A stretch of 64,000 nt of DNA from Aureobasidium sp. EXF-3400 (taxonomy: Eukaryota; Ascomycota; Dothideomycetes; Dothideales; Saccotheciaceae), in the NCBI GenBank assembly GCA_024195585.1, contig SWBL01000048.1:62001-126000 (forward strand), written 5' to 3'. Below are positions 29,901-41,981 of the stretch, one piece after another. The notes beneath the pieces are model-generated. The model was not told where the DNA came from. It saw only the letters and a program-made list of their open reading frames with translations, and did no database searches. Each line of letters begins with the position of its first letter. The stretch's first letter is position 1. A program made the translations under genes and the position numbers.

Positions 29901-31560
29901 ACTCTTCGGCTTGTCTAGTCAACCGGCATGTTGATAAGTGCTCTGATATGCCCTCCATACTCAATAACGGTGAAATGCTGCTGTGAACGAATTACATCCG
30001 GATCATCTGCGAATTCAAGACCATTCCACATTGCGACTCCTTCACCGCTTGATCTTGTGAGCTTGATTCCAGGCATGTCGAACAAATTGACGTCTGGAAT
30101 CCACTCACGGTAGTTGGGTCATATGATTTCTCACCGCGAACCGACCGCAACTAATAGTCATACCTGCAGCACTCTCTACAAGCTAATGCGAAATATGTGT
30201 AAAGGTCTTTATACTCGCCCTCACTCGTCCGGCTGCCTGTCAGGACACACATCGCGACACTACTTTAAAGGTGAAAGCAACTACCAACTTCTGTCAGAAC
30301 TTGTAAAGTCACAAGCCTTATTACAAACTCTCGATAAATTTGAGATTGCTCTAGACGGCATATACCATCGCTCCAACGTCCCGGCATGGCGTTGAGTCGT
30401 TGACCATCATTTGCTTGCTCGTACGACGACCCTTGAACCCACACTTCTCCTTTTCTTGTCATAAGTCTTCGTTGCGCCGGTGGTCTGGGTCGTGCTTGCT
30501 GCCCGATCTTCTAGCTGCCGTCCCCGCGACAAGCCCTCGGCGATGCACGTGGCGAACGTCATCTTTCTGGGCAGTTGTTCATCGGACCGAGCGTAGCACC
30601 GTAGAATCTTCTGCGCCAGCTTCTAGAAGCCAGCGACATCGGCCCACGTGTTCCTGAGAACTGTTGCTATACATATAACCCTGACTCTTGAATTGAGACA
30701 TCTTCCCCGAGGAGAGTCAGCTCGCTCCACAAGCGACCGCCACATCTCGAGAAGCTTGTATACGTATATAGGCGTTGGACTTGGATAGGGCACAAAACTC
30801 GTAGATTACGCAGCAGTTGGACACGGACACGAATAACTGTGTGCATATGCTTTTGAATCTACCGTAGAACACGAATGCCGAGACGGAGACAACCCTCTGC
30901 ACAAGCCAAACTACAGACGATCACACACCCTTGGAACATGCTCGAAGGAACAATAGGAGTTGTGCGATGGTAAATTAACTTCACAAATACCGAGGAAAGT
31001 GTTATGGAGCATTCCTGGCGATATGTGTAGACTTGCAATAGGCTCATAGGGGATAGCGTGAGTCCGCGGGTTTAATAGTCGTTGGTCAACCTACGGTTAC
31101 GTGTCGCTCATGTCTCTCATCAACAGCACCCTGACTCTCAACGACGTCCTCCTTTACCACTCTCTCGACAACAGAACAGCGCAACCACTACGACAATAGA
31201 ACAGCGCAACCACTAAGACAAACATGTTCCAAAAATGTTCCCGTAGAATGGACTATTCACGGACCTTCACTATAAGCCTAGGAACGTTTACAGTAGATGT
31301 CTATCTCATCCTACTGCTCGATCGATGAAGAATTCAGAGTACCGAATATACTCTTGTCCAACTCCTCAACGTCAGGCTCAAGTGGAAGTCATGAATGTCC
31401 GTTGAGATGCCATGTCACCATAACTTCACCACCATCTCAGGCTTGAATACACTAATTCATGGACAGCCTCTCTGTCATCGAGAGTATATATACGCACAAG
31501 CCGTTGCAGCCATCCATCGTCAACAGCGAGTTCAAACACTGAACATGATCAATCAGACCT
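26912..31560. other. gene-poor region
   Basis: About 4.6 kb in which I find no supportable protein gene. The left end is the bZIP promoter and probably a long 5' UTR (CT-rich around 27500-27700). Open frames of 60-157 codons exist on both strands (for example 27694-28167, 29233-29580) but lack family resemblance, splice context or sensible composition. GC content is not visibly depressed, so it is not a classical AT-rich RIP island. It contains the 25-bp duplication at 31166. Confidence 0.5.
31166..31215. repeat. 25-bp direct duplication
   Basis: Two adjacent copies of cgacaa(c/t)agaacagcgcaa followed by ccacta, identical at 24 of 25 positions. A recent tandem duplication in non-coding DNA about 350 bp upstream of the tRNA gene. 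Confidence 0.8.
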
Positions 31561-31652
31561 GCCGGGGTAGCTCAATCGGTAGAGCGTGTGGCTCTTATCT
31601 TCTCAGATATCTCCAAACCTCAAGGTCGTGGGTTCGAGCCCCACCTTCGGCT
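31561..31652 (+). tRNA. tRNA-Lys(CTT): tRNA-Lys (anticodon CTT) with intron
   Basis: Cloverleaf folded by eye. The acceptor stem GCCGGGG pairs with CTTCGGC (two G-U pairs). The D-arm is GCTC..GAGC. The anticodon stem TGTGG pairs with CCTCA (one T-T mismatch), with loop CTCTTA/A giving anticodon CTT. The T-arm is GTGGG TTCGAGC CCCAC and the discriminator is T. A 19-nt intron lies at 31598-31616, directly after position 37 as in eukaryotic tRNAs. The internal A-box (TAGCTCAATCGG) and B-box (GGTTCGAGCC) are intact. CCA is not encoded. It is the only secure gene in about 7 kb. Confidence 0.92.
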
Positions 31653-34023
31653 ATTCCTAAGCTTCAGTTGACTTCCTTTTTGTCCATGACAGTGGTGTGG
31701 GAAGAGAGAGAGTGTCAATGTGGTGAGGATAAAAAGATTTTATTGGTGGTGGACCCTGGCTTGGCGTCTGGCGTCGGCAATCTTGGCGGACAGGGTTCGC
31801 ATTGAACTTTGAAAACCACAACTTTGTCGGTGAGATCATCTATTGGTCTTATTATGGTTGTCATTATACTACTGCCCGAGATTATCACAGTCCTATTGGG
31901 TAGGATTATCAGAAGATTTTCTTTATCAGTCTCACGACGTGTCTGACGGACGATTCATAATTAAAGTCACGACTTCGTACAATCATAGCAATAACAGCTT
32001 TTGATATGTTTTGTCTTTCCCAACCTTCCGTCCATTTTGCATACAGCTCCCTTCCTACGAAGCCACAACACCTCGTGACGAGGCTATGAGCCTTCAAGAT
32101 GCAAGAAAGCACAGATAATCTCACCGCCGACCCACAAACGTATCCCGTATTCGATCTAACTCCATCGTCCACTTTCCCTCCCAGCCTCTCGATCCAAAAC
32201 AAAGGATGTCAGAAGATCGCTGTCGTGTTCCGAGAGCCTTATGTTGGGACGCTTCTTCTTAGTCCCCGTCAGCGGATTTGTAGGGCTTATATCACGCGGT
32301 TCGGAAGTCATTTTCCGAACCAAAATCGATTATGGCGGTGAGAGAGGTCGATAGCGATTGTGCCTGATGATTCCAGAACATCAAACGGTACACTACTCAT
32401 GTCCAAAGACATCAAAACACGTGGAAAGTTCCGAGAACTCAGGCAACGTAAACCGAGAACGGTCAGAAGAAAGGCCGTCCCGATGAATCGAAGGGCCCGG
32501 AGATTGAGACCTGATATTCAGAGTCCGAGTCCCCAGAATAACAGCATATCGGGCTGACAGTGGAGACTACACGTTGATCGTGATGAATACCAATACCGCT
32601 GGTGTTAAGAGGCACAGAGAAGAAAACGAAAAGGGATGTCTGCGGAAAGAGATGGTTGTGTTGATATTATAGACGATTAACCGGATACGCGAATGAAGGC
32701 GGTGACATACCTTGTTGAACATCTTGTTTGATCTGCATACCGTCGATGGATGATCTCGATGTTCGACATATCACCGAGATGTTGCACAGGCGGTGCGGGC
32801 TCCGGTTTCGAGTGGATGCCGCTGACCGTGAACTGTGCCAGGGGGTATATCACAGCACTATTATAGGCTCCACCACGAAGGATGGGAAGATTGAGTCGTG
32901 GTAATTGACGCTCTTGACAGCCAGCGGAACATGGAGTGTAGTCAAACTCTGAGGCAGAAGCCATGGTTCTTCCAAGAACCTTCCTCGCGATTGAGTTCGT
33001 ACCTCTGACAATGCGCCGTGACCCGTCCCTGCCGCTTGACGTTATGGATGTCCGAACTACTGATGCAGAGAACTGACTCGAGCTGATACCACATGGGATC
33101 CAGTAGCTGCCGTGCAAAGGCTAGCGTTTGTCTTGACTCAGGATGGCGGTATTGCCCATGGGCCAGCCTATAAACGTCCTTGCGTGGAGGATGCCGGCGA
33201 CGGCGTCATGCGTTGAGACATGCCGAGTCAGAGAGCTGGAGCAAGGGCTCCGGAGATGATGCTCGTGCGTGTGCCTCTAAGCAATTAGATTCGAAGCCGG
33301 CGTGAACAGCTAGGGCAGGGTTGAAGGATGCTGCGAGGTAAGGAACAAACCAGCAAGCTACCTGCCGTTAGGAGATTGGTAACCAAGAATGGATGGATCA
33401 GCAGCAACGAAAGGAAGGCGCAACTGTGGAATAGTACGTCACCATAGAATGAACACTGTGGAAATGATGGATCGCATGAAAACAAAATAATATTGAGAAG
33501 CAAGAATAAAGGAGGTAAAACTAGCGAGTCCTCGACGGTTGAACACCATATCTCTGATTAGCACGAAACATCCCCCTTTATCCTCGGAAGAAGGAAAGGT
33601 GATAGTTGATGTTGAACAGATACACCGCACCGCTGTCAGTGAGGAGCCAAATCTGATAAGTAACAAACTTTACTGAACATAGGCTGAGCATCAAGAAGGA
33701 CCCCGTAGAGGGCGGTTCCATTCCTTATGAACAGGCAGCGAGTGGTGGTATCGCTTCTTGCCCGAAAGAAGGACGTTGTGGTCATGTGTGCAGAGCAATT
33801 TCTCATCTGCATGTCAGACAATTCCTCAATTGTGGATTTGCCGGTTTGCTGAGAATCCTTCTTGGACCAAAAACATCCGCGGCTTGTCCGGAGGGATACG
33901 GCAGCGAGCAACACTGATGTCGACCATGACTTGGCTAAGCATCAAATGAGCGAGACGTGAAGGTAGGCATGACTCTTTCTGGGGAAAGAAGAAGTGTCCG
34001 TGGGGTGGTCACTCTGTCGTCAA
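31653..34023. other. gene-poor region
   Basis: About 2.4 kb from the tRNA to the 3' end of UPF1. I see no gene with recognisable domains or a consistent splice model. The frames at 32099-32341, 32677-33117 and 33636-33914 are short and not protein-like. Confidence 0.45.
31677..31681 (+). terminator. Pol III terminator
   Basis: A run of five T on the + strand, 24 nt past the tRNA 3' end, the usual signal for RNA polymerase III termination. Confidence 0.6.
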
Positions 34024-37000
34024 TCAATCATATCCTCCAAGACCGACCTGGCTGGCGAAAGCGGTGCTAACACTGCGCACATCGTCGTCATCAAGTCTGC
34101 TGGTACCACGAAGACCAACAGAGGGCATGGTACCACCTTCGACGTAACGCTTGAGACGGTCGGATTGAGACAAGCTAGCCTGCTTGCCAATGTCATTGAT
34201 GCTCAGGCCAGCAAGACTGACACCACCCTGTCCGACTCCAGTTCCGTTCTTGCCAGGCACACCGTTGGTGGTAGTGGTGATGTCGGTGATCTCGCTAGCA
34301 GCGACACTCTCACCAGCAACGCTTTCAGCAACGTTGTCTCTCTTGATGGGTGCTGATTGTCCATTGCGGCCAGGAAGAGAGGGCCAAGACTCGGTGAAGT
34401 TCTTGAACATGGGAGGGTAGTTTGATGGCAGGGAAGCACCGCCCAAGGCCGAGGAGTGGACGGAAGAAACGTCGTCAGGAATATAGCCAACAACAGATCC
34501 ATTGTCGTTGTAGCCGTTCTTGCGACCGGTGGCACGGCCATCACCATTGCCACCAGAGGCGGCCATGTTGGTAGCATGTTGGTAAGCCATCTGATAACGC
34601 TGAGGTCCGCGGTAAGTGGTCTTGGGTCTGCTAAACTGAAGGAGAGACACCTGCAAGTTGGTGAGGGGACCTTCAACCAGGCAGTTGCGCTCCTTGAAGT
34701 GAAGAAGAAGATAGTGCCACAAGGGATGCTTGCTGAGGACCTTGGGGTTACCCAAAACGACCAGACCATACTTGGCACGAGTCAAAGCAACGTTGAGACG
34801 GCGAGGGTCAGAAAGGAAACCAATGCCCTGGTGATCGTTGGAACGAACACAAGACAAAATGATGAAATCCTTTTCACGACCCTGGAAAGCGTCGACGGAA
34901 GCAACCTCAATCTCCTTGTAGTATTCCTTCTTGAAAGTACCGGTAGCCTGCATGGATGAGACGACGTATGAGCGTTGACCCTCGTATGGAGTGATGATAC
35001 CAATATCCTGAGGCTGAACTCCAGCCTTGAAGAAGCGAGTAACGAGCTTCTCGACATTCTGAGCCTCGGTACGGTTGAGGTAGGAAGTACCAGATGCAGA
35101 GATTTCCTCGTTGCCCAAGTTGGACCAGAACATCATGGGCGAGTCAGCGACAGGCCAAGGGAAGTCGACATCGCGGCGCAGACGCTGGTGCATAGTGACA
35201 CCGTTCTGAAGAGAACCCTCGTAGAACATGTTGGAGGGAAACTCGGAAAGACAAGGGTGCATACGGTACTGCACTTGCAGACGAATGGGAGCGCATCCAA
35301 GGATGACCAGACGTTCGAATAGAGACTGGTTTAGACCAGCCTTTGCGGCTTGCTTGTTCATAATGACGGGACCCAGCTGCTGGTGGTCACCAACTAGGAC
35401 AACCTGCTTGCAACCCAAGACCAAAGGAATCATACATTCTGGCTCAGCAGATTGAGTAGATTCGTCGATGAGGACGGTTCGGAACTTGAGCTTAGCAAGA
35501 CGAGGGTCACCAGCACCGACACAAGTGCAGCAGATGACATCGGCGTTGGACAGAATCTCACGCTCGGCGTTGCGAACGAGCTGCTTGTACTTCTTCTCAT
35601 CCTGGCTGGACAATTCTCCCAACTCAGCCTTAAGTTGATTGAGTTTGTTGAGTTCGACGCTGGTGTCGTTCATGCGAACCTGCTCGTGGAGAGACAAGAA
35701 GCCTACTGGAGACTCCACATCCTCTCTAGACTTTGCGGTAACACGAACGCATTTGAGGCCAGTACGATGGATACGCTCGCACAGCTGGTCGACAGCGACG
35801 TTAGAAGGAGCACAGACAAGGACCTGACCACCATTGAGCTTGGCCAGGTGGTAAATGATAGTTGCTGAAGTGACAGTTTTACCAGTTCCAGGAGGACCTT
35901 GAATCAAACTGAGGGGCTTCTGGAGAACGCTCTTGACAGCATTGATCTGACTGCTATTCAGCTCAGGGAGGCCAGGAACGCTGAACTTGCGAGGGAGTTG
36001 AGTCTTCATGGGAGCAGCAGCAACCTCGTGTCCAAGCAGACGGTGGAAAATGTAACCAGAAACGCTCATCTCATCGATAGCGAATGTCTTCATGGCGTGC
36101 TGCATACGGTCGAACGAAGTGGCCTTCCAGACATAGTCGGCGCTGAAGTTGTGGGTGCATTCTGTAGGCACAGACTTGTGGTCTCCCTTTGAGCGCAATT
36201 CGATCGTGACCTCATCAGACTGGTTGTTGGGAATCTTGATAACATATCCGACACCCTCCCAGTGAGGTCTGAGTTCTCCAGTGTAGCGCAGGCGCATTTC
36301 GTCTCCAACAGCCAGTTTGACATCACCCATCTCGAGCTTAGGCAGGACAAAGCTAGCAAGGTGCTTGTTGTTGAGCGCAAAGTCCCAGCGCACAATCAGA
36401 CCATCTTGCGATTGCGATTCCTTGAGTTTGCGATCGTAGTCGGCTTCGATCTTGACCAGGGGACCGAAGACATTCTGGTACTGGTAGGCATCATCGTAGC
36501 GCAAGAGTACAGGGGCGGGCTCATCATCAACGCCGACACCCTTCTCGAGATCAGCAATGGTGGCCTGCTGGTTGTCCTTCCACAGCTCTTCCAACTTTGC
36601 AATCATTTGAGGCGGCAGGTGACGAGCGCGCATCTGCTCCTGGTCCGTGGGAGGTCCGACAAGCCAAGGGAGGAAAGAGCGGTCCTCAATCAGAGGCTGC
36701 CAGCGCGAAGTATCCCAGTTCATATCCTTGGAAGAAGGCATGGCGGCGCATGGCTGACGGCAGAGGAGAACGACGACGGTGTCGGACTTTGCGGGGATGA
36801 AACCAAGAAGGAAGACATTCTTGGTTCCACAGTTGTAACATTCGAGGACAGTGTCGCCAAGGGCGGAGGCAGGGTGGAGTTGGACTTCCTTGTGACGGGC
36901 GCGCACGAGATGGTTGATGATATGCGAGGACGAGGTGTTACCACGGGCACTGCAGAACCACTTGTTGCAAGACAGACATTTGGCGACACTGCTCTCATTG

Positions 37001-37386
37001 TGGATGCCGCAGTATCTGCAGAGGTTAGTCAGTTCTGGTCAAGCAGAGGAATGGTGGTGGGCGACATACGCGCAGGCATGTGTAGGAAGCTCAATGTCGT
37101 GCTCCTCATCCTGGTGGTGGTGACCATTCTGGCCATTGATCTGGTGGCTGGCTAGGCTGTCGACATCATCGTCTTCGTCGGGGAAGATGTCGGATTCGTC
37201 GTCGTTATCACGGGCTCTGCGTCGGCGAGGGCGAGCCTGGGGAGGCTGGCTCAGGTTCCTGTTCTGGTATTCGCGGTCCAGAGCAGCCTCGTCGGCGTCG
37301 ATGGTAGAAAGGTCGTCGCCGGCATTGATGGCCGAGGCGGAATCGGAAATCAAGTGGTTCCCGAGATGAGTAAAGGCGCCTTCCAT
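34024..37386 (-). CDS. UPF1: Upf1/Nam7 RNA helicase of nonsense-mediated mRNA decay
   Basis: Exons 37070-37386 and 34024-37015 with a 54-nt intron (GTATGT donor, CTAAC branch, CTGCAG acceptor), giving 1102 residues. The acidic N-terminus ([14 protein letters not shown]) is followed by the Cys/His-rich Upf2-binding domain, restored by splicing: [47 protein letters not shown]. The superfamily 1B helicase core shows GPPGTGKT (about residue 480), [44 protein letters not shown] and NVALTRAK. The C-terminal tail is Gly/Ser-rich with several SQ/TQ-like sites. The enzyme is a 5'-3' ATP-dependent helicase that triggers decay of mRNAs with premature stops. Divergent to IMP4 over about 440 bp. Length and all motifs are normal. 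Confidence 0.97.
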
Positions 37387-37823
37387 GGCGGCGGTGGGTG
37401 TTTAAAGGAAAGCCGAAGGACGGCAATCTTGAAATGTGCCCCGAAGCAACAGTGGCGGGGCTGTATTATCTGACGGCCTTGGCGGCTACTAGAACTGCTG
37501 ATTGTCCAAGAAGTTGAATGGAAGTTGGGGGAGAAAAGACCGAATTGCAGAAGCAGAAAGGAAAGTAAGATTGACCAGCCAGACGACGATTCACATCAAA
37601 GTCGTGTTGGAATGTGCTTGTGGGAAAGAGCGATTATCTTCTGGAAAGCGTTCGATTCCGTCGCGCTCGCGGCAGGAGCAGCAGCAGCACTTGGAAAATC
37701 CATCTCCGCATTTCAGAATAATTTATTTCCATCTCCGACACATTTTCCTGCATCACTCAGCGGCGACTTCTGTACCATTCTTTGATCCTCGTTAGTCAAA
37801 GAACCAGACAGAATTCACTCAAT
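37387..37823. promoter_or_regulatory. shared divergent promoter region of UPF1 and IMP4
   Basis: 437 bp between two divergent housekeeping genes. I see no clear TATA box near either ATG. No additional gene is present. Confidence 0.5.
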
Positions 37824-38763
37824 ATGCTTGTACGATTATCGATTCGAAATATTTGCGTTCCTGCCGACTAACACATGGCAGCGCCGTCAAGCCCGCGAAC
37901 GCCGCGACTACCTATACCGCCGTGCCCTCACACTGCGCGATGCCGAAATCGCAGAGAAGAGAGCAAAGCTAAAGAACTCGCTGGCTTCTGGAAAGCCTCT
38001 GGATCCCTCGATCGCCAACGACAAGTCCCTGCGCGCAGACTACCGCTACGATGAATCCCGCCCGGATCGCACTACTCAGGAAGAACTCGAACTGGACGAC
38101 GAATACTCTCACCTGTCAGGTGTTGTCGACCCTCGCATCCTCGTTACAACTTCCCGCGATCCCAGCAGCCGACTCGGTACTTTTGCAAAGGAGATTCGTC
38201 TGCTCCTGCCTACAGCCGTCCGTCTGAACCGTGGTAATCTGATCTTGAACAATCTGGTCGGCTCAGCCAAGGGCTCTGGTCTCAGCGACATGATTCTGGT
38301 TCATGAGCACCGTGGTACTCCCACTGCCATGACCATCAGTCATTTCCCTCACGGCCCTACCGCCAGTTTCTCTCTACACAACGTCGTCCTGCGCGCCGAT
38401 ATTCCCAATGCCGAACGCGGCACAGTCAGTGAGAGCTACCCTCATCTCATCTTCGAAGGCTTCACAACTGTTCTCGGTCGCCGTATTGTCAAGATCCTAC
38501 AACATCTTTTCCCGCCTCGCGAGCCCTCAGCCAAGCTCGGCTCTCGTGTTGTCACATTCAAGAACATTGACGACAGCATTGAGGTCCGTCACCACGTTTT
38601 CGTCAAGACCTCATACCAGAGCGTTGAGTTGGCAGAGGTCGGCCCTCGTATGACCATGCGCTTGTTCGAGATCAGAGCTGGTACTCTCGAGAACAAGGAT
38701 GGTGATGTTGAATGGCACATGAACCAATACACTCGCACTGCTCGCAAGAAGGACTACCTCTGA
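37824..38763 (+). CDS. IMP4: Imp4, U3 snoRNP protein (Brix domain)
   Basis: Exon 1 is only ATGCTT (37824-37829). An intron at 37830-37881 (GTACGA donor, GACTAAC branch, GGCAG acceptor) leads to exon 2 at 37882-38763, giving 295 residues. The spliced start [17 protein letters not shown] is the conserved Imp4 N-terminus; ignoring the intron would replace it with unrelated residues ([11 protein letters not shown]). The Brix domain runs from about residue 80 to 270: [66 protein letters not shown], and [11 protein letters not shown] near the end. Imp4 bridges U3 snoRNA and the pre-18S rRNA in the small-subunit processome of the nucleolus. Yeast Imp4 is about 290 residues, so the length fits. Confidence 0.95.
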
Positions 38764-39312
38764 GGAACTCGAAGATACCAGCCAAGTCATGGCCATCGTT
38801 TACATGGCCTTTGCAGGACAGCGCCCGGCTCGCTTCTTGGCCATGGCCATGAAATGCGATTAGTTGGCAGCTCAGGATTACCAACAACTGTGCTTTGCCG
38901 CGGTCCGAGGATCGTGGCAGTATAGGTACAGACCGGCTATACATTCAGAAGCCTCGGAACCCACAAAGAGACGGGTCTCCTAGATTGGACCGAGGAAGCA
39001 GTCAGAGTTGCAGGTAATAGATCCTGTCGGAGATTGAACAAGCTGCAGATGTTGGGAAGATGCAAGAACGAAGGCAACGTAGGAGACGACTTGTCCAAGA
39101 GAAGAGTTATTATGTCCTCAATATTTGATACATGACAGAAAGAACCATATGTACATGTCCCGCATGCCTCTTTGAACAAGTCCCATCCCACCCTGTTCGT
39201 AAGCGTGAGCCGCAAAAATCTGATATGTATCCCACTGCCCCAAAACTCCATCGCTTTTTCCCAGATAAACAAGATAGACAATGACAGGTAGAGCAAAAGA
39301 GCAAAGACATAA
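38764..39312. other. intergenic region, convergent 3' flanks
   Basis: 550 bp between IMP4 and IDO, which converge. No gene is supported; the 39110-39449 minus-strand frames only shadow the flank and IDO end. Confidence 0.45.
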
Positions 39313-40788
39313 TCACCAATGGCAAATACCACCATCAGAATCATCCACACTCCACACACCAGCCAACCCAACAACAGCAGTCTCACCAGAAGCATGCTCC
39401 CCAAGCTTTCCCATCCTCGCACCTCCCAACTCAGCAGCACCAGGTCCATTATTCAACAACCTCCTCGCCCAAGCATCAATAGCAGGTTCTCCAGTTTCAT
39501 CTCTACATTGCTTGAGGAAAGGAATTAACGCTGTACCTCCCGTACCCCTCAGATTCTTCTTATCCTTGTCAGCTGAACTCGCAGCTGCGATATTCAGTTG
39601 TTGGGGGGAAGCAGAGTCTTTGCGTTGGGTGGGGGAGAGACTGCGTGCATTGCTGTTGCGTGATTCGCGGGAGGGCACGATGATGTAGCGAGATACCATT
39701 TGGATGTGCTTGTCGCGGAAATTGCGCAGCATGGCTAAGCAAGCGTCAAAGGCACCGGCTAGAGCGCGATCGTGGCGGTTTGTGGTAACAAAGGAGCGGA
39801 TGTTGGAGACGGTGCCTACGTGTTCGAGGAATCGGGCGTGGGGACCGGGCATGTATGTGCGCATGTCGTGGATGAAGTTTGCAGAAGGTCCTTGTTGGAT
39901 GGATGCTACTGGTGTATCGGTGGGTTTGCTGCCGGTGGGACGGTGCTCGACTCCAAGGATCAGGTCGAAGAATTGGATGATGGAGGATTGAGCGTTGCTG
40001 CCGCCGCTGTATTGAACGAAGGTGTCGTCTTTGCTGCCAGTGTCAAAGATGACGCCGTTGGGTAGACCGGCTTCGTGCATGTTCTTGCTGCCGGCCAGGA
40101 AAGGTCGGATGCGGTGGTAGAAGACATGTGGGTCGCAGTTCTCATACATGCGGACCAGCATCGATGAAAGTTCGTCCAGACGCTCGGCGAAAGAGCGCAA
40201 GCATTCGGTTACTCTCAACTTATCGCCTCGACGAGCGGCCTCGATAGCGTGCAGCATTAGGGGTATTATGGGAGCGCCGCGGGCTTCAATGGCCACTGAA
40301 ACGAGGTAGAACCACGACTCGTCCAGCGAGCCAGTGAAAGTCATGAGAGTAGAAAGATTGTCCAGAGAGTCGATTCCCTCATCATCAAAAAGTGGTCGAT
40401 AGTTCCATAGCACGACTCCGGCATAGGTTGCGACAGTGGGCAACTCTAGATGCTTGCAAGCGGCTGTGAAGGGAATTGAGATGCTGGGAGGGACTCGCTC
40501 GTTTGGTCGGTCTCCGTTCCAGATGTATGCGTGCGAGATGAAACCGAGCATCATGTATGCGCGGCGCCACTCAGCATCTGAGCGAAGATATTCGGTAGAC
40601 AAGACAGGAAGGCTGTCGACGAGGCCTCGCAGTCTCTTGCCCAGAATCAGACCTTGAAGGTTCCTGACAATAGCCTCCCATGGTCTATAATAAGTGTCAG
40701 GAAGCACCTCGAGCGGGTACTCTGAGGGAAGGAAGCCATAATGTTCAGAGACATCGTAGTCTTCGAGGCGAGGAATGGAAGGAATCAT
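39313..40788 (-). CDS. BNA2: indoleamine 2,3-dioxygenase
   Basis: Intronless frame of 491 residues from MIPSIPRLEDYDVSEHYGFL. It shows family landmarks in order: the N-terminal LP..Y.....GFLP, LRGLVDSLPVL, AYMMLGFISHAYIW, LELPTVATYAGVVLWN, a long heme-domain middle with PFLAGSKNMHEAGLPNGV, YSGGSNAQSSIIQFFDLILG, FIHDMRTYMPGPHARFLEHV, and the proximal heme ligand His in FRDKHIQMVSRYIIVP (about residue 362). A Ser/Ala linker follows, then LRGTGGTALIPFLKQCRDET, the conserved end. It opens the indole ring of L-tryptophan to N-formylkynurenine, the first step toward NAD+ in fungi. The sequence does not tell which fungal IDO paralogue type (alpha, beta, gamma) it is, so the BNA2 symbol is by family only. 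Confidence 0.95.
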   Translation of the reverse strand: MIPSIPRLEDYDVSEHYGFLPSEYPLEVLPDTYYRPWEAIVRNLQGLILGKRLRGLVDSLPVLSTEYLRSDAEWRRAYMMLGFISHAYIWNGDRPNERVPPSISIPFTAACKHLELPTVATYAGVVLWNYRPLFDDEGIDSLDNLSTLMTFTGSLDESWFYLVSVAIEARGAPIIPLMLHAIEAARRGDKLRVTECLRSFAERLDELSSMLVRMYENCDPHVFYHRIRPFLAGSKNMHEAGLPNGVIFDTGSKDDTFVQYSGGSNAQSSIIQFFDLILGVEHRPTGSKPTDTPVASIQQGPSANFIHDMRTYMPGPHARFLEHVGTVSNIRSFVTTNRHDRALAGAFDACLAMLRNFRDKHIQMVSRYIIVPSRESRNSNARSLSPTQRKDSASPQQLNIAAASSADKDKKNLRGTGGTALIPFLKQCRDETGEPAIDAWARRLLNNGPGAAELGGARMGKLGEHASGETAVVGLAGVWSVDDSDGGICHW

Positions 40789-41565
40789 GGTTGTTCTAAG
40801 GCGAGTGTATCGGCTCGGATGGCCTTACAACAAGCGATCTTGTTCTTTGTGCAGCTCGCTGGGTGAGGCGGCCTGCTTTATTGTTGTGCTGCTTTTAACT
40901 TCTGTCGCGTGCCCGGAAGGTCAAGAAAATAAGTCGATCGGACAGGCGGGGTTGGCGGGGTACGAGAATACAATGGCCAGGGAGCGGACAGATGGGAGGC
41001 GTCCAAGAGTGTGCTGCAGGTCAATTGGCTTGTATATTGTTGCAAGTAGAGAAGGGTGAGATCCAGATGAGAAGTGGCGCAAAGGGGTTTATTTGTTCTT
41101 GGAAACAAAAGTGGTTGAGAGTTTAAGTGCTGCCAAAGCGGTGGTGGGGCAAACCGAGAGCAATTTGTAGACTTGACAGGGCACTGTTCACAAACAGTCA
41201 AAGGGTCTTGGATTTTGTGATTTCTTCACGCGCGACCGCAGCGGGACTTTCTTTGTCTTTAAAGACAGCAATTCTGTAGGGCAATACCGGAGACGGAGGC
41301 AACGGAGATTGTCATGATGAGCAAGCAAGATGAGCGGGAGCAGCGGCTTGCTTATGAGAAAGTGTTGATACACGCAATTCAATTGCTCCGGTCCCGGACG
41401 TCTCGTTGCTGCGGTCCGGCAGACATCTTCAGCCGTTCCAGACCCGGAACCTTTTTGCTTTGAAACCCAGCAGAATCATGGCGCGACATCAGCAGACATT
41501 CTTCTCGTGATGACGGTTAATATCATGCAGATGACCAGCCATCGTCCTGTCAGAGACCTGCAAAT
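40789..41565. other. intergenic region upstream of IDO
   Basis: About 780 bp containing the IDO promoter. No gene is supported; short frames at 40878-41201 and 41188-41382 are not convincing. Confidence 0.4.
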
Positions 41566-41981
41566 CTACCGGTGAGAATCCATGACAGCTTGTTCAATAT
41601 GCGCAGGGACAGACGGATGAACGGACCAAGCATTTCCTGCAGCAATTGACATGCGTCGTTCTTTTGCCTTTGCTGCACTTCTCCGAAGCCGTTGCCTGTT
41701 AATTCGCTCCCCCGCGATCTCTGTGCCTTCTACCAGAGCTCTAGAAGTGTCGATCAATCGTTCCATTGTACCAAATATCCGCTGCGAAATGATGTCTACG
41801 ACTTTGAAAGTCCATCGACACATCATGAAGGCGAAATTGCGAGATGTGCTTCTTGATCTTTTGAACTTGCAGCCTCCCCGTTGACAAGACATGTTGTATA
41901 GACAACTATACCTAACCATGCACAATACTTACGGGAAACAAGACACATCCACTGAGAGTCGTAATATCGTCGGCACTCCAT
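41566..41981 (-). CDS. candidate small two-exon protein, no known family
   Basis: Proposed exons 41933-41981 and 41566-41873. A perfect GTAAGT donor after MECRRYYDSQWMCLVS joins across 59 nt, a typical intron size here, to a 102-codon frame in the right phase, giving 118 residues. The second exon is protein-like: FKVVDIISQRIFGTMERL, ALVEGTEIAGERINRQRL, RRSAAKAKERRMSIAAGNAW, VPAHIEQAVMD. The weak point is the acceptor (GGGGAG), which lacks a pyrimidine tract. The opposite strand has a rival 77-codon frame (41651-41884) with an Arg-rich presequence-like start. No homologue is recognised. Confidence 0.35.
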
